In this document: piece after piece, positions 26,624 through 35,347 of the stretch
How positions within the stretch are numbered: position 1 is the stretch's first letter
Layout of the letters: the number at the start of each line of letters is the position of its first letter
Assembly: GCA_039030715.1 (NCBI GenBank)
Contig: JBCCDU010000006.1
Coordinates: forward strand, 1-64,000
Source: Thermohalobaculum sp039030715
GTDB lineage: Bacteria > Pseudomonadota > Alphaproteobacteria > Rhodobacterales > Rhodobacteraceae
DNA: 64,000 nt
Direction: 5' to 3'
Position numbers and translations under genes: made by a program
Notes under the pieces: generated by a model
Databases searched by the model: none
Told to the model about the DNA's origin: nothing
Seen by the model: only the letters and a program-made list of their open reading frames with translations

Positions 26624-28024
26624 TCAGGCGAGGTCACTTGCAATCTCCTGGATCACGGCCCAAGCGAGGGCGACATCCTGCTCGGTCGTATCCCATTGAC
26701 CGATGGTGAACCGGATCACGAACTGGCCCTCGTGTCGGGTCTGGGTAAGATAAATCCGGCCGTCATCGTTGATCGCCTGGACCAGATGGGCGTTCAGAGC
26801 GTCCGTATCGGCACCATCGCGCAGATAGCGGAACGTGAACAGGGCGAACATCGGCGGGGTGGTGACTTCGAAATCCGGGTGGGCGTCGACCTCTTTGGCC
26901 AGATCCCGTGTCCAGCGGATGTGACTGCCGATCCGCTCGCGCAGCCCCGACAGGCCATAGGCCCGCAGCACGAACCAGAGCTTCAGCGCCCGAAACCGAC
27001 GGCCGAGTTGCGGCGTCCATTCGGAGAAATTGACAATCTGCTCGTGCCCAGCCGTATGCAGGTAATCCGGGCGCATCGCCAGAGTGCGGATCTGCTCGGC
27101 CGGATCGGCGAGGAACTGGACCGAACAGTCGAATTGCACGCCCAGCCATTTATGCGGGTTGATGACGATTGAGTCCGCTGCATTGATCCCGGCCCAGTGA
27201 TGGCGCTCCTCTGGACAGATCATCGCAGCGCCCGCCCAGGCGGCGTCCACATGGGCCATCAAGCCATGACGTTTCGCGATCTCGATGACCGGGCCGACGG
27301 GATCGGACGCGCCGATGCCAGTGCCGCCGACACAGATAACCACGCCCGCCGGGATGAGGCCCGCAGTCAGATCCGCCTCGATCGCTGTCTCCAAAGCGTC
27401 CGGGCGCATCGCCCAAAGGTCATCAACCGGGATCTTCACCAGGTTGTCCTGTCCGATCCCCGCCATGCGCACGGCTTTATCGACCGAGGAATGGGTCTGT
27501 GCCGAGGCATAGATCCGCATCTGACCCGTCACGCCGCTGCGGTTGGCCTGCCCGGCGCTGGCGCGCTCTCGCATCGTTAAAATCGCCGAAAATGTCGCCA
27601 TCGAGGCCGTGTCATGGGTGACCCCACTGAAATGGTCCGCGAGTCCGAAGGCTTGACGCAACCAATCGATCATCCGCGCTTCCATCTCGGTCGCCACCGG
27701 CGAGGTCTGCCAGAGAAGCGGATTGACCGCCATCGCTGTCGTCAGATGCTCAGCCACCATGGAAGCCGGGGACGCGTTGGACGGGAAATAGGCGAAGAAA
27801 CGCGGATGCTGCCAATGCGTGAGACCCGGCGGGACGATCCGTTCGAAGTCGGCCCAGATATCCTCCATCGGCTCGGGCTGTTCCGGCGGCGCATCCGCCA
27901 GAAGATCCGCGATCTGTCCCGGAACCACCTGCGCCCGAACCGGTTTATCGCGCAAGCCCGCGAGATAATCCGCACCCCAGCGCATCGCCCGTTCAGCCCA
28001 ACTCGGATAATCTCTGCGATCCAT
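26624..28024 (-). CDS. PLP-dependent group II decarboxylase, aromatic-amino-acid-decarboxylase-like
   Basis: The 466-residue enzyme has the PLP lysine at 292 (INPHKWLGVQFDC), the ring-stacking His178 (AQTHSS) and Asp260 (HVDAAW). The N-terminal HPRFFAYFPSNASPASM is the signature of aromatic-L-amino-acid decarboxylases. It should remove the carboxyl of an amino acid to give an amine, but substrate specificity cannot be read with confidence. The start lies 3 bases after the LysE gene. An adjacent exporter for amines or amino acids fits. Confidence 0.9.
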   Translation of the reverse strand: MDRRDYPSWAERAMRWGADYLAGLRDKPVRAQVVPGQIADLLADAPPEQPEPMEDIWADFERIVPPGLTHWQHPRFFAYFPSNASPASMVAEHLTTAMAVNPLLWQTSPVATEMEARMIDWLRQAFGLADHFSGVTHDTASMATFSAILTMRERASAGQANRSGVTGQMRIYASAQTHSSVDKAVRMAGIGQDNLVKIPVDDLWAMRPDALETAIEADLTAGLIPAGVVICVGGTGIGASDPVGPVIEIAKRHGLMAHVDAAWAGAAMICPEERHHWAGINAADSIVINPHKWLGVQFDCSVQFLADPAEQIRTLAMRPDYLHTAGHEQIVNFSEWTPQLGRRFRALKLWFVLRAYGLSGLRERIGSHIRWTRDLAKEVDAHPDFEVTTPPMFALFTFRYLRDGADTDALNAHLVQAINDDGRIYLTQTRHEGQFVIRFTIGQWDTTEQDVALAWAVIQEIASDLA

Positions 28025-28027
28025 CGG

Positions 28028-28624
28028 TCACTCCGCCAATAGCTTCAGACCAAATCCGGCGAAGATCGCACCGGTCACGCGCATCACAACCATACGCATG
28101 CGGCGATAGAGGCTGACCAGCGCTTGGGTCGATCCCACCACCGCCACGATCCCGTACCAAAGCGTCGAGATCAAGCAGACCAGCAGGATCGCGGCAAGCG
28201 AGGTGAGCACCGGCGCATCGGGCGGCAGGGCCACCGCGAAGATCGACGCCGCAAAAGCGGCGGTTTTGGGATTCGCCAGATTGGTCGCGAGGCCGAATAG
28301 AAAGGCCCGGCTGGTTGGCAACTGCTGCACAGCGTCGGTCGCTACCGCCTTCCGCCAAAGCATGATGCCAACCCAGATCAAATAGCACGCACCCACCATG
28401 CGAATGACAACCGCAGTAGCAGGAAACGCCGCAAAAAGCGCCTTGAGCCCGAAGAAACCCGCAACAGCCCAGAGCGCGGTTCCGATCACCGTTCCCAGCG
28501 CGCAGGCCAACGCGGCGCGGCGCCCCCGCCCGGCGGCGATCTGCATCACCGCGAAGAAGTTCGGTCCGGGCGTCGCCGCTGCCAAAAACCAGAAAATCGC
28601 CAGGGTCGCGAAAGCCTCGATCAT
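28028..28624 (-). CDS. LysE/RhtB-family amino acid exporter
   Basis: This 198-residue inner-membrane protein has about six hydrophobic segments and the family signature ATPGPNFFAV (residues 17-26), with NLANPKTAAF in the middle. LysE proteins export amino acids or derivatives by proton antiport. The chosen ATG gives MIEAFATLAIFWFLAAATPG. A longer frame to 28729 would run through a structured intergenic element and lacks family similarity. It is 3 bases ahead of the decarboxylase gene and follows the first four-way-junction element. Confidence 0.9.
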   Translation of the reverse strand: MIEAFATLAIFWFLAAATPGPNFFAVMQIAAGRGRRAALACALGTVIGTALWAVAGFFGLKALFAAFPATAVVIRMVGACYLIWVGIMLWRKAVATDAVQQLPTSRAFLFGLATNLANPKTAAFAASIFAVALPPDAPVLTSLAAILLVCLISTLWYGIVAVVGSTQALVSLYRRMRMVVMRVTGAIFAGFGLKLLAE

Positions 28625-28693
28625 ATGGCCATGCCTAGCGCTCCTTGCCCTGCGGCGCCAGCCACATTGCGCAAATGCCGGTGCGACGCGCCA

Positions 28694-28761
28694 GCGGTCA
28701 TGTCCGTGCTTGCACGGGCCGGCGGGCACCCGCCGCTGCGCGCCTTCGCGCAGATGACCGC
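28694..28761. repeat. Four-way-junction element, copy 1 (68 bases)
   Basis: An outer 8-bp stem GCGGTCAT (28694-28701) with ATGACCGC (28754-28761) encloses three hairpins that abut with no unpaired base: 28702-28719 (CCGTGC-TT-GCACGG core), 28720-28735 (CGGCGGG-CA-CCCGCCG) and 28736-28753 (CTGCGCG-CCTT-CGCGCAG). The fold is a perfect four-helix junction. It lies between the end of a GcvT-type dehydrogenase gene and a LysE gene. Loops of 2-4 bases rule out a tRNA. Confidence 0.8.
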
Positions 28762-28777
28762 GACGTTGCCAAATGCG

Positions 28778-31222
28778 CTACACCTTCACGCGCTCCGATT
28801 TCGGATCATACATCGGCTTCAGGCTCGCCTCTGCAGCGACACGCGTCCCCGCGATCTCGATCTCGTAAGTCGAGGCCAGCATCTCCGCCGGCTTCTCCCC
28901 CTGCCCGGGCACATAGCCAAGGCCGATCGCAGCCCCCAGATGGTGCCCGTAATTGCCCGAACTCAGATACCCGACCATCTCGCCATCGCGCCAGATCGGC
29001 TCGTTGTGATAGAGCATCGGCCCCGCATCGGTCAGCTTGAACTGCATCAGGCGACGCGACAAACCAGCCTCTTTCTTGGCCAGCACGGCCTCGCGGCCGA
29101 CGAAGTCAGGCTTGTCAGTCTTAACCGCAAAGCCCAGGCCGGCTTCCAGCACATGATCCTCATCGGTGATGTCATGGCCGAAATGACGAAAGCCCTTTTC
29201 GATCCGGCAGGTATCCATCATGTGCATGCCGCAAAGCTTCAGCCCGTGATCCTCGCCAGCCTCGGCCAGTGTCTCGAAGACATGCGCCGCCTGATCGGTC
29301 GGCATATAGATCTCCCAGCCGAGCTCGCCGACATAGGTGACGCGATGCGCCCTGGCCATTCCCATGCCGATCTCGATCTCATGCGCCCAACCGAAGGGAT
29401 GGGTGGCGTTGGTCCAGTCATGCGGGCTGACAGCGGCTAGCAGATCGCGGGATTTGGGGCCCATCACGGCAAGGCACCCTTCGGCAGCGGTGACATCGGT
29501 GAAGACTACGCGGGCGTCGCCTGCATGACGCTTCAGCCAGCTCAGATCGCGCACGGCCGTAGCGGCGGGGGTCACGATTAGATAAGCATCCTCCGCCAGC
29601 CGGGTCACGGTTACATCTGCCTCGATCCCGCCGCGGGCGTTCAGGAACTGGGTGTAGACGATCTTGCCCACCGACACCGACATGTCGCCACCGCAGATGC
29701 GGTTGAGCGCCGCCTCGGCCTCCGGCCCCTCGGCCCGGATCTTGCCGAAACTGGTCATGTCATAAATGCCGACGCCGGTGCGGATCGCTTCATGCTCCTC
29801 AGCCGCGTTCTCGAACCAGTTCTGGCGGCCCCAGGAATAGTCGTATTCCGGCGTCTGCCCATTGCGGGCGAACCAGTTGGGCCGTTCCCATCCTGCCGTC
29901 TCGCCAAAGCATGCGCCCCGTGCCTTCATATGCTCGTGGAACGGGCTGCGACGCACACCGCGAGAGGTGGCATATTGCCGGTAGGGCCAGTGATCGGCAT
30001 AGAGCAGCCCCAGTGTTTCGCTCACCCGCTCGCGCAGATAGGTTTTGTTGTTCTGAAAGGGTTGCACGCGCCGGATATCCACATCCCAGAGGTCGAATGG
30101 CGGCTCACCCCGGTCAATCCACTGGCTAAGCGCATGGCCCGCCCCGCCCGAGGAGACGATCCCGATCGAGTTATACCCGGCGGCCACCCAGAACCCTTCC
30201 AGATTTGGCGCCTGACCCAGATAGTAGCGGTCATCCGGGGTGAAACTCTCTGGCCCGTTGAAAAACGTATGGATCCCTGCCTCGGCCAGCATCGGCACCC
30301 GGTTGATGGCCTGCTCCAAAATCGGCTCGAAGTGGTCGAAGTCCTCGGGCAACTGGTCGAACTCGAAATTTTCGGGAATGCCATTGGTGGCCCACGGCTT
30401 TGCCACCGGTTCGAATGCCCCCAGCAGCATCTTGCCTGCGTCTTCCTTGTAATAGGCGCATTCATCCGGAACGCGCAGCACGGGAAGTTGTTTCAGTCCC
30501 TCGACCGCCTCCGTGACGATATAGAAGTGCTCGCAGGCGTGGAGCGGAACCGGGACGCCCGCCATCAGCCCCACATCGCGCGCCCACATGCCCCCGCAAT
30601 TGATCACCACATCGGCGCTGATCGTGCCGGTGTCGCCGCCCTTTTCCCATGCGACGCCGGTAACCTTGCCCCGGTCCTGATGGATTGCCGTGACCTTCAC
30701 ACCCTCGACGATCTTGGCGCCGTTCTGCCGGGCGCCCTTGGCCAGCGCCAGCGCGATATTGGCCGGATCTGCCTGACCATCGGCGGGCAGATGCACAGCA
30801 CTCACCACATCCGCAACATTCAGATGCGGGTAGAGGTTTTTGACCTCGCTGGGGGAGACTTCCTCCGCCTCCACCCCGAAGGCCCGGGCGAGCGAGGCCT
30901 GGCGCAGGATCTCCTCGCGCCGCGCCTCGGTCAGGGCGACAGTCAGCGAGCCGTTCTGCTTCATGCCCGTGGCCACGCCCGTTTCGGCCTCGAGCTGCAC
31001 GTAGAGCTCCGCTGAATACTTCGCCAGCCGCGTCATGTTCTGATTGGGCCGCAACTGCCCGATCAGCCCCGCCGCATGCCAGGTGGTGCCGCAGGTGAGC
31101 TGCTTGCGCTCCAGCAATACCACCTCGTCCCAACCGAGCTTCGCCAGGTGATAAGCCACCGAACAGCCAGAAACCCCGCCGCCAATAATGATTGCCCGCG
31201 CCTTGGTGGGTAACCCTGTCAT
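28778..31222 (-). CDS. GcvT-family FAD-dependent dehydrogenase (dimethylglycine/sarcosine dehydrogenase-like), first copy
   Basis: The 814-residue protein joins an N-terminal DAO-type FAD domain (AIIIGGGVSGCSVAYHLAKL, residues 10-29) to a C-terminal GcvT-like folate-binding domain (about 430-814). TTWHAAGL carries the His that binds FAD covalently in dimethylglycine and sarcosine dehydrogenases. The C-terminal part has GPEAEAALNRICGG, GELGWEIYMP and HMMDTCRIEKGFRHFG. The reaction is oxidative removal of an N-methyl group, with formaldehyde captured by tetrahydrofolate. Electrons would go to ETF. Structured elements flank it on both sides. Confidence 0.93.
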   Translation of the reverse strand: MTGLPTKARAIIIGGGVSGCSVAYHLAKLGWDEVVLLERKQLTCGTTWHAAGLIGQLRPNQNMTRLAKYSAELYVQLEAETGVATGMKQNGSLTVALTEARREEILRQASLARAFGVEAEEVSPSEVKNLYPHLNVADVVSAVHLPADGQADPANIALALAKGARQNGAKIVEGVKVTAIHQDRGKVTGVAWEKGGDTGTISADVVINCGGMWARDVGLMAGVPVPLHACEHFYIVTEAVEGLKQLPVLRVPDECAYYKEDAGKMLLGAFEPVAKPWATNGIPENFEFDQLPEDFDHFEPILEQAINRVPMLAEAGIHTFFNGPESFTPDDRYYLGQAPNLEGFWVAAGYNSIGIVSSGGAGHALSQWIDRGEPPFDLWDVDIRRVQPFQNNKTYLRERVSETLGLLYADHWPYRQYATSRGVRRSPFHEHMKARGACFGETAGWERPNWFARNGQTPEYDYSWGRQNWFENAAEEHEAIRTGVGIYDMTSFGKIRAEGPEAEAALNRICGGDMSVSVGKIVYTQFLNARGGIEADVTVTRLAEDAYLIVTPAATAVRDLSWLKRHAGDARVVFTDVTAAEGCLAVMGPKSRDLLAAVSPHDWTNATHPFGWAHEIEIGMGMARAHRVTYVGELGWEIYMPTDQAAHVFETLAEAGEDHGLKLCGMHMMDTCRIEKGFRHFGHDITDEDHVLEAGLGFAVKTDKPDFVGREAVLAKKEAGLSRRLMQFKLTDAGPMLYHNEPIWRDGEMVGYLSSGNYGHHLGAAIGLGYVPGQGEKPAEMLASTYEIEIAGTRVAAEASLKPMYDPKSERVKV

Positions 31223-31275
31223 CTCGCGCTCTCCAACATTTCGATTGATCCCAGTGTTGCGGAGCGGGGGCCGAT

Positions 31276-31353
31276 CCGGCCATCTGCGCGGTCATCCCGC
31301 GCAGGCGAGGGGGCTCGCCCCCCCCCGAGCAGTCCCGCAAGGGACATTGCCGG
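31276..31353. repeat. Four-way-junction element, copy 2 (78 bases, variant)
   Basis: The outer arms CCGGCCAT (31276-31283) and ATTGCCGG (31346-31353) pair with one mismatch. Inside are a hairpin at 31284-31304 (CTGCGCGG/CCGCGCAG, 5-base loop) and a longer one at 31305-31330 (GC, tandem G-A mismatches, then GGGGG with CCCCC). After a single A comes a third at 31332-31345 (GTCCC-GCAA-GGGAC). The layout matches copies 1 and 3, although the stem sequences differ. It lies between the flavin-binding protein gene and the first GcvT-type dehydrogenase. Confidence 0.65.
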
Positions 31354-31378
31354 TTTGGCCCCCTCTCTGCGCGCTACA

Positions 31379-31849
31379 TCAACCACCCAGCACCTCTGCC
31401 TGCATCGCCGTAAACCGCTCCAAATATGCCCGGCGCAGCTCTGCTTCCTCGGCACCCACATCATATGCTGGGGTCGTCAGCGGCTTTACGCTCGCCAGTT
31501 CGATCCTCACAAAGCCCTTGATCAGCTTGGCGAGATCCTCTCCAAACAGTTCCGTCCAGCGGGGTATCAGGTCTGCGAAGGTCTCAGTCTTCGGCCCGTC
31601 ATAGCGGGCTTCGCCGCGAAACCGCGCCCCCTTGCGGGCGAAGACATCGACCATATTGACCTCGACCCGCGCGTCATAAGCCAGGTTGTGCTTGGTTTGG
31701 GGCGAGCGAATCTCGGCAAAGACCAGCGTCGTCGTGTCCAGCGCCTGGAACGTGCCCTTGGGCGAGACATTCGGCCCCTCCGGCCCGATCGTCGCGATAT
31801 GGCCAAGCCGCCACTCATCGACGAAGCGCATGATCTCCGGCGTCATCAT
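31379..31849 (-). CDS. Pyridoxamine 5'-phosphate oxidase-like FMN-binding protein
   Basis: This 156-residue split-barrel flavoprotein begins TPEIMRFVDEWRLGHIATIG, the usual start of the PNPOx-like family. It continues with NVSPKGTFQALDTTTLVFAE and SPQTKHNLAYDARVEVNMVD. Such proteins bind FMN or F420 and catalyse assorted reductions. None of the true PdxH substrate motifs are evident. The ATG at 31849 overlaps the TGA of the homocysteine methyltransferase gene (ATGA), which makes them a coupled pair. Confidence 0.87.
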   Translation of the reverse strand: MMTPEIMRFVDEWRLGHIATIGPEGPNVSPKGTFQALDTTTLVFAEIRSPQTKHNLAYDARVEVNMVDVFARKGARFRGEARYDGPKTETFADLIPRWTELFGEDLAKLIKGFVRIELASVKPLTTPAYDVGAEEAELRRAYLERFTAMQAEVLGG

Positions 31850-32745
31850 TCGGGCATTCCAACGATCTCGTGGCCCGCAGCCGTCAGCCGCTCGGCAAGC
31901 GTTGCGATATGCGCAGGGCCGACCTCGCAGCACCCACCAAGGATCGTGGCACCGCCATCGACCCAGCCAAGCGCGAAGTCCGCGTAAGGATCAGGGCCCA
32001 GATCCTCCCGTGCGGTCAGCGCATCGACAGTCCCGCCGGGCTGCAACGGCGCCACGGAAACAAACCCATTGGCATAGGCTCCAACGGGACCATTCAGTGC
32101 CGCTAATTCCGGCAGAGCGGCATCCACGCTCTCCGGATGGCAGCAATTTACCAGATGGGCGGCAACCGGCAAATGTGCGATTGCGGCAGCCGCCTCCGCG
32201 ATGCGTTCACCGGAGCGCAGATGGGCGTCGCCGCCATCCTTCAAGGTCCACGCCACCCAGATCGGTTTGCCACTTTCGGCAGCCGCCGTGACCGCGGCGA
32301 ATGCTTCGGCCGCATTCGGCATGGTCTCCGCCAGGAAGACATCCACATGCGGTGCCTGAGCCGCGACGATCCGGCGGTACTCGGCCAGGGCAACCTCCGG
32401 CTCCGGCGTCATGTCCGGTCGGTAAGAGCCGATCAAAGGTGGCAGGCATCCAGCCAAAGTGACATCGCTACGCGAGCCTCGCGCTTCCGCTGCCAGAGCG
32501 CAGGCGGTATTCTGCAGCTCGTCGAATGACTCCGCCTCCCCGTCGCGCGCGAGCCTCGGGCCCGTCATCGCATAGGCATTTACGGTCAGGACGCGGGCAC
32601 CGGCCTCTAGATAGTCGCGATGGACCTCGCGCACGATCTCGGGTTCGTGCCGCATCACCTGAGTGGACCAGAGCGGATGAACCGGATGTTTCGAACGGGC
32701 AATGAGCTCCTGCCCCATCCCGCCATCCATCAAGACGATCTTCAT
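31846..32745 (-). CDS. Homocysteine S-methyltransferase family protein
   Basis: The 299-residue TIM-barrel enzyme carries the zinc ligands of the family: Cys in VNCCHPESV (about residue 200) and the pair in ILGGCCEVGPAHI (about 270). The N-terminus KIVLMDGGMGQEL is typical. Members move a methyl group to homocysteine from S-methylmethionine or, in the betaine-homocysteine branch, from glycine betaine. The neighbourhood favours a betaine or dimethylsulfonio donor, but this is inference. AGGGA sits 9 bases before the ATG at 32745, so I chose it over an in-frame ATG three codons earlier. Confidence 0.9.
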   Translation of the reverse strand: MKIVLMDGGMGQELIARSKHPVHPLWSTQVMRHEPEIVREVHRDYLEAGARVLTVNAYAMTGPRLARDGEAESFDELQNTACALAAEARGSRSDVTLAGCLPPLIGSYRPDMTPEPEVALAEYRRIVAAQAPHVDVFLAETMPNAAEAFAAVTAAAESGKPIWVAWTLKDGGDAHLRSGERIAEAAAAIAHLPVAAHLVNCCHPESVDAALPELAALNGPVGAYANGFVSVAPLQPGGTVDALTAREDLGPDPYADFALGWVDGGATILGGCCEVGPAHIATLAERLTAAGHEIVGMPE

Positions 32746-32792
32746 GCGTGGCATTCCCTGCAGCAGGTGCTTAGGGTCGAGCGATGCGCAAA

Positions 32793-32860
32793 GCGGCCAT
32801 ATGCGGGCAAGCCCGCATCAGCAGGGACCCTGCTGGCCCGTGTTCCACGGGCATGGCCGC
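32793..32860. repeat. Four-way-junction element, copy 3 (68 bases)
   Basis: The outer 8-bp stem is GCGGCCAT (32793-32800) with ATGGCCGC (32853-32860). Inside, three hairpins abut exactly: 32801-32818 (ATGCGGGC-AA-GCCCGCAT), 32819-32835 (CAGCAGGG-A-CCCTGCTG) and 32836-32852 (GCCCGTG-TTC-CACGGGC). Every base outside the loops is paired. Against copy 1 the outer stem changes T-A to C-G at one position, a compensating change, and total length is the same. It lies between the second GcvT-type gene and the homocysteine methyltransferase gene. Confidence 0.82.
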
Positions 32861-32902
32861 GGGTCGCACGCCGCTCCAGGCTTGGGTCTGCGGGTACTTC
32901 GA

Positions 32903-35335
32903 TCATGCACGCAGCCTTGCGTTCTCCGGGTCCCACAGCGGCTGATCGGGTTGAACAACCGCCTTCACCCGCTCGCCATAGATCTCCACCTCCAGCTCCG
33001 TTCCAGGCTCGGCACAGTCGGTGCGGATCACACCGAGCGCGACGGAGGCATCCACGCGATAACCCCAGGCGCCCGAAGTCGTCTCGCCCACATGCTCCTC
33101 GCCTTTCCACACATTCGACATGTAGGGCGCGTCGCAGCCATTAGCCTGGACGATCATGGTCGCGAAGCGTTTGGTCACGCCCTGCTGCTTCTCGCTCATC
33201 AGTGCCGCCTTGCCGGGGAAATCCTGCGGTTTGTCGAGCTTCACGAACCGGTCTAGCCCGCCCTGGAACAGCGTGTAGTCGGTCGAGAGATCGCCCTTCC
33301 AAGCCCTGTATCCCTTCTCGATCCGCATCGAGTTGAGCGCGAACATGCCGAAGGGCGTCGCCCCCGCAGCGCGCACGGCGTCATAGATCGCCGGCATGTC
33401 GGCCATGGTCGCGTGGACCTCCCAGCCCAGTTCACCCGCAAAGCTCACTCGGAACATCCTGCAGGGTTTGCCCGCCACGGTCGCATCCTGGTGGCTGAGC
33501 CATGAGAGCGTCAGATCCGCCTCGGCGATGCCCGCGAAAAGATCACGCGATTTCGGGCCGCAGACGATCAGGGTCGAGAACTCCTCGGTCTGGTCGGTCA
33601 GGCTCACCCCTTCCGGCAAGGTCCGCATAAGCCAGTCGAAATCATGGCTCTGCGCGGGTGCCGCGGTGATCAGGGTGAAGTGATCCTCGCCATGCCGGAT
33701 TAAAGACATCTCGGTCATGATCCGCCCGCGGTGGTCAGGGAAATACCCCAGATTCATCCGCCCGGCCTTGGGCAACCCACCCGAGATCTGGCCACGCAGC
33801 CATTCCGCGGCGCCTTCTCCTTCTAGATTGAACCGGCTGAAGCCGGGAAGGTCGAGCACACCGACACCGTCGCGCACCGCCTCGACTTCTTCCTTCACCC
33901 GCACCGCCCAGGGGCCGTTGCGCTTCCAGGTATGGGTCGCCTCCTCCGAGGTGTCGTCGCCGGGCTTGGCGAACCAATTGGCGCGCTCCCACCCGTTATA
34001 GGCGCCCATCTGACCGCCTTGCTCGACGATCTTCTCATGCACCGGGCTGAGGCGGCGGTCGCGCCCCGCGGGCCATTCGTGATGCGGGAAGTGCATCGAA
34101 TATTCGTGGCCATAGACCTCCATCGCCTTGTCGACGCAATACTGATGGTCGATCCATTTGCCAAAGCGGCGCGGGTCGACCGCCCACATATCCCACTCGG
34201 TCCCACCATCCACCATCCATTCGGCGAGCACCTTGCCCGCCCCGCCCGCCTGGGCGATCCCGAAGGTGAAGACGCAAGCCTCGAACGCGTTCGGTATGCC
34301 CGGCATTGGCCCGATCAGGGGCAGCCCGTCGGGGGCATAGGGGATCGGCCCGTTGATGACCTTATAGACCCCGCTTTCGCCGATCAGCGGCACGCGGGCG
34401 ATGGCATCCTCGAGATACCACTCCAACCGGTCGAGATCGTCGGCATAAAGCTGGAAGCTGAAATCCTCCGGCATCGGGTCCTCGGGCGTATGCCAATGCG
34501 CGCGGCAGTTGCGCTCGTATGGGCCGAGATTGAAGCCGTGCTTCTCCTGACGCAGGTAATAGCTCGAGTCGACATCGCGCAGCAGCGGCAGCTTGCCGCC
34601 GGTCTCCTTGGTGCGGCTCACCAGCTCGTCCATCTCGTCGAACAGGATGTACTGGTGGGACATGGTGGCCATCGGCACCTCGCGCCCGAACCAGCGACCG
34701 ACCTCCTGCGCGCGATAGCCTGCGGCGTTGACCACGTATTCGCAGCGGATGTCGCCTTTCTCGGTCTGGACCAGCCATTCCTTGCCCTGCCGCTCGACCC
34801 CCGTAACCGCGCAGAAGCGGACGATCTGCTGGCCGAGATCGCGCGCGCCCTTGGCGAAAGCCTGCGTGAGCTGTGCCGGGTCCATGTCGCCATCCATGGG
34901 ATCCCACATTCCGCCTTCGAGGTCATGCGTCTCCATGAACGGATAGCGGTCCTTCAGATCCTGGATCGAGCACATCTCGAGATCCATGCCCTGATAGCGG
35001 CCCATGCCGACGGCGCGTTCGAACTCCTGCATCCGCTCCTTGGAATGCGCCAGCCGGATGGAGCCAGTGACGTGATAATTCATCGGGTAGTCCACCCGCT
35101 CGGCCAGCTCGCGGTAAAGCTCGGTCGAGTAGCGCTGCATGTTCATGATCGACCAGGAATTCGAGAAAGTCGGGATGTTCCCCGCCGCATGCCAGGTCGA
35201 GCCGGAAGTCAATTCGTTCTTCTCGACCAGAACACAATCGGTCCAGCCTTTCAGCGCCAGGTGGTAAAGGACCGAGGCGCCGACGGCCCCGCCTCCGATG
35301 ATGACGACACGTGCGGTGGTTGGGAGATCAGCCAT
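32903..35335 (-). CDS. GcvT-family FAD-dependent dehydrogenase (dimethylglycine/sarcosine dehydrogenase-like), second copy
   Basis: This 810-residue protein has the same two-domain plan as the neighbour at 28.8-31.2 kb. The FAD domain begins VVIIGGGAVGASVLYHLALK with the flavinylation-type STWHAAG, and a GcvT folate domain covers the second half (AGRMNLGYFPDHRGRIMTEM, FAGELGWEVHATMADM, NSMRIEKGYRAWKGDLS). The copies are clearly diverged in the first half, so they probably act on different N-methyl substrates, for example dimethylglycine and sarcosine. It starts 12 bases after a LysE gene and belongs to the XRE-cupin/LysE operon. Confidence 0.93.
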   Translation of the reverse strand: MADLPTTARVVIIGGGAVGASVLYHLALKGWTDCVLVEKNELTSGSTWHAAGNIPTFSNSWSIMNMQRYSTELYRELAERVDYPMNYHVTGSIRLAHSKERMQEFERAVGMGRYQGMDLEMCSIQDLKDRYPFMETHDLEGGMWDPMDGDMDPAQLTQAFAKGARDLGQQIVRFCAVTGVERQGKEWLVQTEKGDIRCEYVVNAAGYRAQEVGRWFGREVPMATMSHQYILFDEMDELVSRTKETGGKLPLLRDVDSSYYLRQEKHGFNLGPYERNCRAHWHTPEDPMPEDFSFQLYADDLDRLEWYLEDAIARVPLIGESGVYKVINGPIPYAPDGLPLIGPMPGIPNAFEACVFTFGIAQAGGAGKVLAEWMVDGGTEWDMWAVDPRRFGKWIDHQYCVDKAMEVYGHEYSMHFPHHEWPAGRDRRLSPVHEKIVEQGGQMGAYNGWERANWFAKPGDDTSEEATHTWKRNGPWAVRVKEEVEAVRDGVGVLDLPGFSRFNLEGEGAAEWLRGQISGGLPKAGRMNLGYFPDHRGRIMTEMSLIRHGEDHFTLITAAPAQSHDFDWLMRTLPEGVSLTDQTEEFSTLIVCGPKSRDLFAGIAEADLTLSWLSHQDATVAGKPCRMFRVSFAGELGWEVHATMADMPAIYDAVRAAGATPFGMFALNSMRIEKGYRAWKGDLSTDYTLFQGGLDRFVKLDKPQDFPGKAALMSEKQQGVTKRFATMIVQANGCDAPYMSNVWKGEEHVGETTSGAWGYRVDASVALGVIRTDCAEPGTELEVEIYGERVKAVVQPDQPLWDPENARLRA

Positions 35336-35347
35336 GATGTCCTTCCG

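Noticed and set aside
28694..28761. Four-way-junction element read as a tRNA cloverleaf
   Set aside because: Loops are only 2-4 bases, there is no anticodon-sized loop, no T-loop sequence and no CCA context.
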